Shown: piece after piece, positions 61,927-64,000 of the stretch
Layout: each line of letters starts with the position of its first letter
Position numbering within the stretch: the stretch's first letter is position 1
Assembly (NCBI GenBank): GCA_035651455.1
Contig: DASRFR010000025.1
Span: 1-64,000 of the forward strand
Length of the DNA stretch: 64,000 bases
Direction: 5' to 3'
Source of the DNA: DASRFR01 sp035651455
GTDB lineage: Bacteria; Acidobacteriota; Terriglobia; Terriglobales; Acidobacteriaceae
Notes under the pieces: model-generated
Told to the model about the DNA's origin: nothing
The model's database searches: none
Seen by the model: the letters and a program-made list of their open reading frames with translations, nothing else
Position numbers and translations under genes: made by a program

Positions 61927-63199
61927 GCCCAAGCCAGTCCCGCCCAGGAGCAGCAACAAAGTAATCCGGTTTCAGAAAGGGATCAGAAACAACTCCCGGC
62001 AGGCTTCGGACTCATGGCTGAAGCGGATCGGCCCAGGTCTGGTTACTGGCGCTGCCAACCTCGACCCCTCTGCCATTGTGACGGCTACCGTCGCTGGCGC
62101 GGTCTTCTCCTATTCGCTGTTGTGGGTTGTCGTCCTGTGTGTCCCATTTCTGCTGACCATCTTCAGCGTGTCCGGGAGAATTGGGACGGAAACGCGGCAT
62201 GGGTTACTGGAGATTTTGCGGTATCACTACGGCCGCAGGGTGTCGGTGACAGCGGCCTTGATCGTGATTGTAATCAATATGGCGGTCGTGATCGCCGACT
62301 TGATGGCGGTGTCCGAGATGTTCTCGGTTATTCTCAATCAGCCACGTATGCTTTTTGTGGCAGCGATCGCATTTTCCGTGTGGTACATCCTGATCTTTCA
62401 TGATTACCGCAAGATCACTCGCGCCCTGGTATGGCTTTCGATGCCTCTGTATTTGTACGTTGCCTCGGCGTTCGTTGTTTCGCCGGGTTTGCGACACTTG
62501 ATCGCTGGCGCGGTCACACACGCACGTTTTCAGTCGGACTACATAGGAAACGTGGTAGCCCTGTTCGGGTCGATGTTGACCCCCTATATCGTCCTGTGGC
62601 AAACGAGTTCCCGAACCGATCGGCAACACCAACCAAGCCAGGCAGACTCTGTGCTGGCCACCGTGACCACTGGCGCGCTGGCGTGCTCCATCATCGTGGC
62701 CGCGGGTTCCGTGCTGCACTTTTCGCAGCCCGTCGATCTCACCGTTCGCCAGGCAGCCGAGGCTTTGCGTCCGGTTGTCGGCGGCTGGGGCATGCTGGTC
62801 TTCGCGGTTGGGATTATTGGGTCGGGAATGGTAGCACTACCAGTGCTGGTGGCCTCACAATGCTACGACCTGGCGCAGGCAGCCGGCTGGAAATATGGGC
62901 TCAGTGAGAAGCCGTGGGAAGCGAAGCGCTTCTACATGCTGATCTCAGCTGCAATGGTGATCGCCACGCTGGCGGATTTCGTCCATATGAATCCTGTGAA
63001 AGCACTCTACTGGTCGATGATCCTGGCCGGGCTGCTCCTGGTGCCCATGCTGGTGTTCATCATGATCGTGTCTAACAATCATATGATTATGCGAACCGCG
63101 AATACGAGATGGCAGAATATCTGGCTGGGCCTGACGACTGCGTCCACCGCAGTGGTAGCCGCGGTTTACGTCTGGCAATTGCTGATCGCCAGGCGCTGA
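61904..63199 (+). CDS. Nramp-related divalent-metal transporter, 431 aa
   Basis: About eleven membrane helices. The first-helix motif reads GPGLVTGAANLDPSAI, where classic Nramp has DPGN, and the sixth-helix MPH position reads TPYIVLWQTS, so the metal-binding Met is absent. This is the pattern of the Nramp-related (NRMT-like) clade that prefers Mg or other metals, not manganese or iron. GTG at 61904 is within the upstream gene. The gene ends 4 bp before the convergent STAS gene. Confidence 0.9.
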   Translation: MKSRGSPEPKPVPPRSSNKVIRFQKGIRNNSRQASDSWLKRIGPGLVTGAANLDPSAIVTATVAGAVFSYSLLWVVVLCVPFLLTIFSVSGRIGTETRHGLLEILRYHYGRRVSVTAALIVIVINMAVVIADLMAVSEMFSVILNQPRMLFVAAIAFSVWYILIFHDYRKITRALVWLSMPLYLYVASAFVVSPGLRHLIAGAVTHARFQSDYIGNVVALFGSMLTPYIVLWQTSSRTDRQHQPSQADSVLATVTTGALACSIIVAAGSVLHFSQPVDLTVRQAAEALRPVVGGWGMLVFAVGIIGSGMVALPVLVASQCYDLAQAAGWKYGLSEKPWEAKRFYMLISAAMVIATLADFVHMNPVKALYWSMILAGLLLVPMLVFIMIVSNNHMIMRTANTRWQNIWLGLTTASTAVVAAVYVWQLLIARR

Positions 63200-63203
63200 C
63201 GGT

Positions 63204-63569
63204 CTAAGCGGCGAGGCATTGCTGGAGCAGGTGCTCGCGCGTGATCTGCTTCAGTATTTCTCCCTCTGAAGCTATCGGCAGACCTCCCGCCTGGCGGATG
63301 CGATCCATCTTCTCTAAAACCGTAGGGGATGGGTTGAATGCTGTGAGGTTGATGCCATTGTCCTCACACCAGCGTTTTAAGAAGACCAGCATCCCGACCC
63401 CGCCGCCTTCAATAGCGTCAACTTCCGCGAGATCCAGCACGATGGCATCTTTAGCCATTTGCGCAACCACCATATCCCGCAGAGCAAACGCCGCGTCGCT
63501 GCGCACCAGCCGGCCTTTGCAATGCAAAATAGCCACGTTACCGACTTGCGAGACTGTCACTGTGAACAT
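63204..63569 (-). CDS. STAS-domain protein (anti-sigma antagonist-like), 121 aa
   Basis: GGAGGG precedes ATG at 63569. FTVTVSQVGNVAILHCKGRLV and IVLDLAEVDAIEGGGVGMLVFLKRWC are the STAS fold. In SpoIIAA-type proteins a Ser in the motif DSSG is phosphorylated; here the place reads EGGG, so regulation by Ser phosphorylation is unlikely. No anti-sigma kinase gene lies nearby. Confidence 0.88.
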   Translation of the reverse strand: MFTVTVSQVGNVAILHCKGRLVRSDAAFALRDMVVAQMAKDAIVLDLAEVDAIEGGGVGMLVFLKRWCEDNGINLTAFNPSPTVLEKMDRIRQAGGLPIASEGEILKQITREHLLQQCLAA

Positions 63570-63606
63570 TAGCCCTCCATTCGGCGGCAAAAGCTACGCG
63601 CAAAGT

Positions 63607-63759
63607 TCACACAGCGCTGCGGCGTCCACTGAGTAGGTTAATGACCAAAACTATGATGGCCAGGACCAGCAGGATGTGAATAAAGCCACCAAGCGTGTAC
63701 GAGCTCACCAACCCGAGCAGCCACAGAACCAGCAAAATCACGAAAATCGTCCAGAGCAT
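63607..63759 (-). CDS. Small membrane protein (lmo0937-like), 50 aa
   Basis: GAGGTGG stands before ATG at 63759. Two hydrophobic helices (IFVILLVLWLLGLVSSY and IHILLVLAIIVLVINLLSG) with a short link and RR at the end fit the lmo0937-family of small membrane proteins, often linked with envelope stress. The longer frame to 63819 lacks a site. From 63820 to the window edge I see no gene. Confidence 0.75.
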   Translation of the reverse strand: MLWTIFVILLVLWLLGLVSSYTLGGFIHILLVLAIIVLVINLLSGRRSAV

Positions 63760-64000
63760 AACCACCTCGCGGCAACAGTCGACGTGCTCCTGTCGACAGT
63801 GCACGCAAGTGGCCAACAAAGTACGTAGACTTTGCTTACACTTTCGCGCGTATGTTGCCGAAAACCTGGCAATTTTCGCGAAACGTCAGGAAATTATTGG
63901 TTACAGTGATTATGGTAGGAAGCCTTAGGCGGAGGCTCAGGAATCTACGGCAGGACAGCGGGGCGAGCTGTCCTGCGCCCACATAGCTCAATAGGGCCGG

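Noticed and set aside
63977..64000. Possible 5' half of a tRNA (GCCCACATAGCTCAA) at the window edge
   Set aside because: Only 24 bases are visible, the D-arm partner cannot be checked and the anticodon is outside the window.

Overview
The window looks like chromosomal DNA of an Acidobacteriota bacterium, probably class Terriglobia. This rests on gene content, not on a marker gene. The clues are a VWA protein of the acidobacterial secreted type, a sigma factor (TIGR02999-like) directly followed by a Ser/Thr kinase with TPRs, several exported BACON and choice-of-anchor-D proteins, an Hfq with a long N-terminal extension, and outer-membrane barrels that imply a diderm cell. No rRNA, confident tRNA, CRISPR array or prophage was seen.

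Layout. 1-1.4 kb: tail of a DUF3800-like gene, a tiny ORF, and a convergent IS1595-family transposase with its own promoter and terminator. 1.4-13.4 kb: mostly secreted proteins (BACON repeat protein, two PQQ-type beta-propellers, a phosphoesterase with three Ig-like C-terminal domains, an unknown exported protein), plus wecB. 13.6-26.8 kb: signalling block with a 2035-residue transmembrane kinase followed by an outer-membrane barrel, two exported or membrane proteins on the other strand, and the sigma factor plus second kinase. 27-30 kb: a large secreted protein that joins an M28 (PSMA-like) peptidase to a class A beta-lactamase-like domain; this is the most unusual gene here. 30-42 kb: small membrane, zinc-ribbon and metabolic genes (DedA, PspC, TPR, thiD, RlpA-like, pyrF, ppa, AhpD-like, DoxX, VWA, SYLF, tag).

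42-64 kb: a HAD phosphatase and a B12-type radical SAM enzyme, a run of DUF4242, DUF481 and DinB genes, and housekeeping genes (rnhB, tmk, holB, hfq, mutY). A PIG-L deacetylase, an M61 peptidase, a thioredoxin-like protein, a second RlpA (with SPOR) and a HIT protein lie among them. After these come a receiver-like protein with a Gly/Arg-rich head, a probably frameshifted exported gene, an EAL-HDOD protein, an unknown multi-pass membrane protein, an Nramp-related transporter, a STAS protein and a 50-residue membrane protein.

Genes stand mostly in short same-strand groups. The ones that seem functionally tied are the sigma factor with its kinase (36 bp apart), the giant kinase with the barrel (24 bp apart), tmk with holB, and DUF4242, DUF481 and DinB. 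Starts were moved inward from the longest ORF wherever a ribosome-binding site or signal peptide showed a better one.
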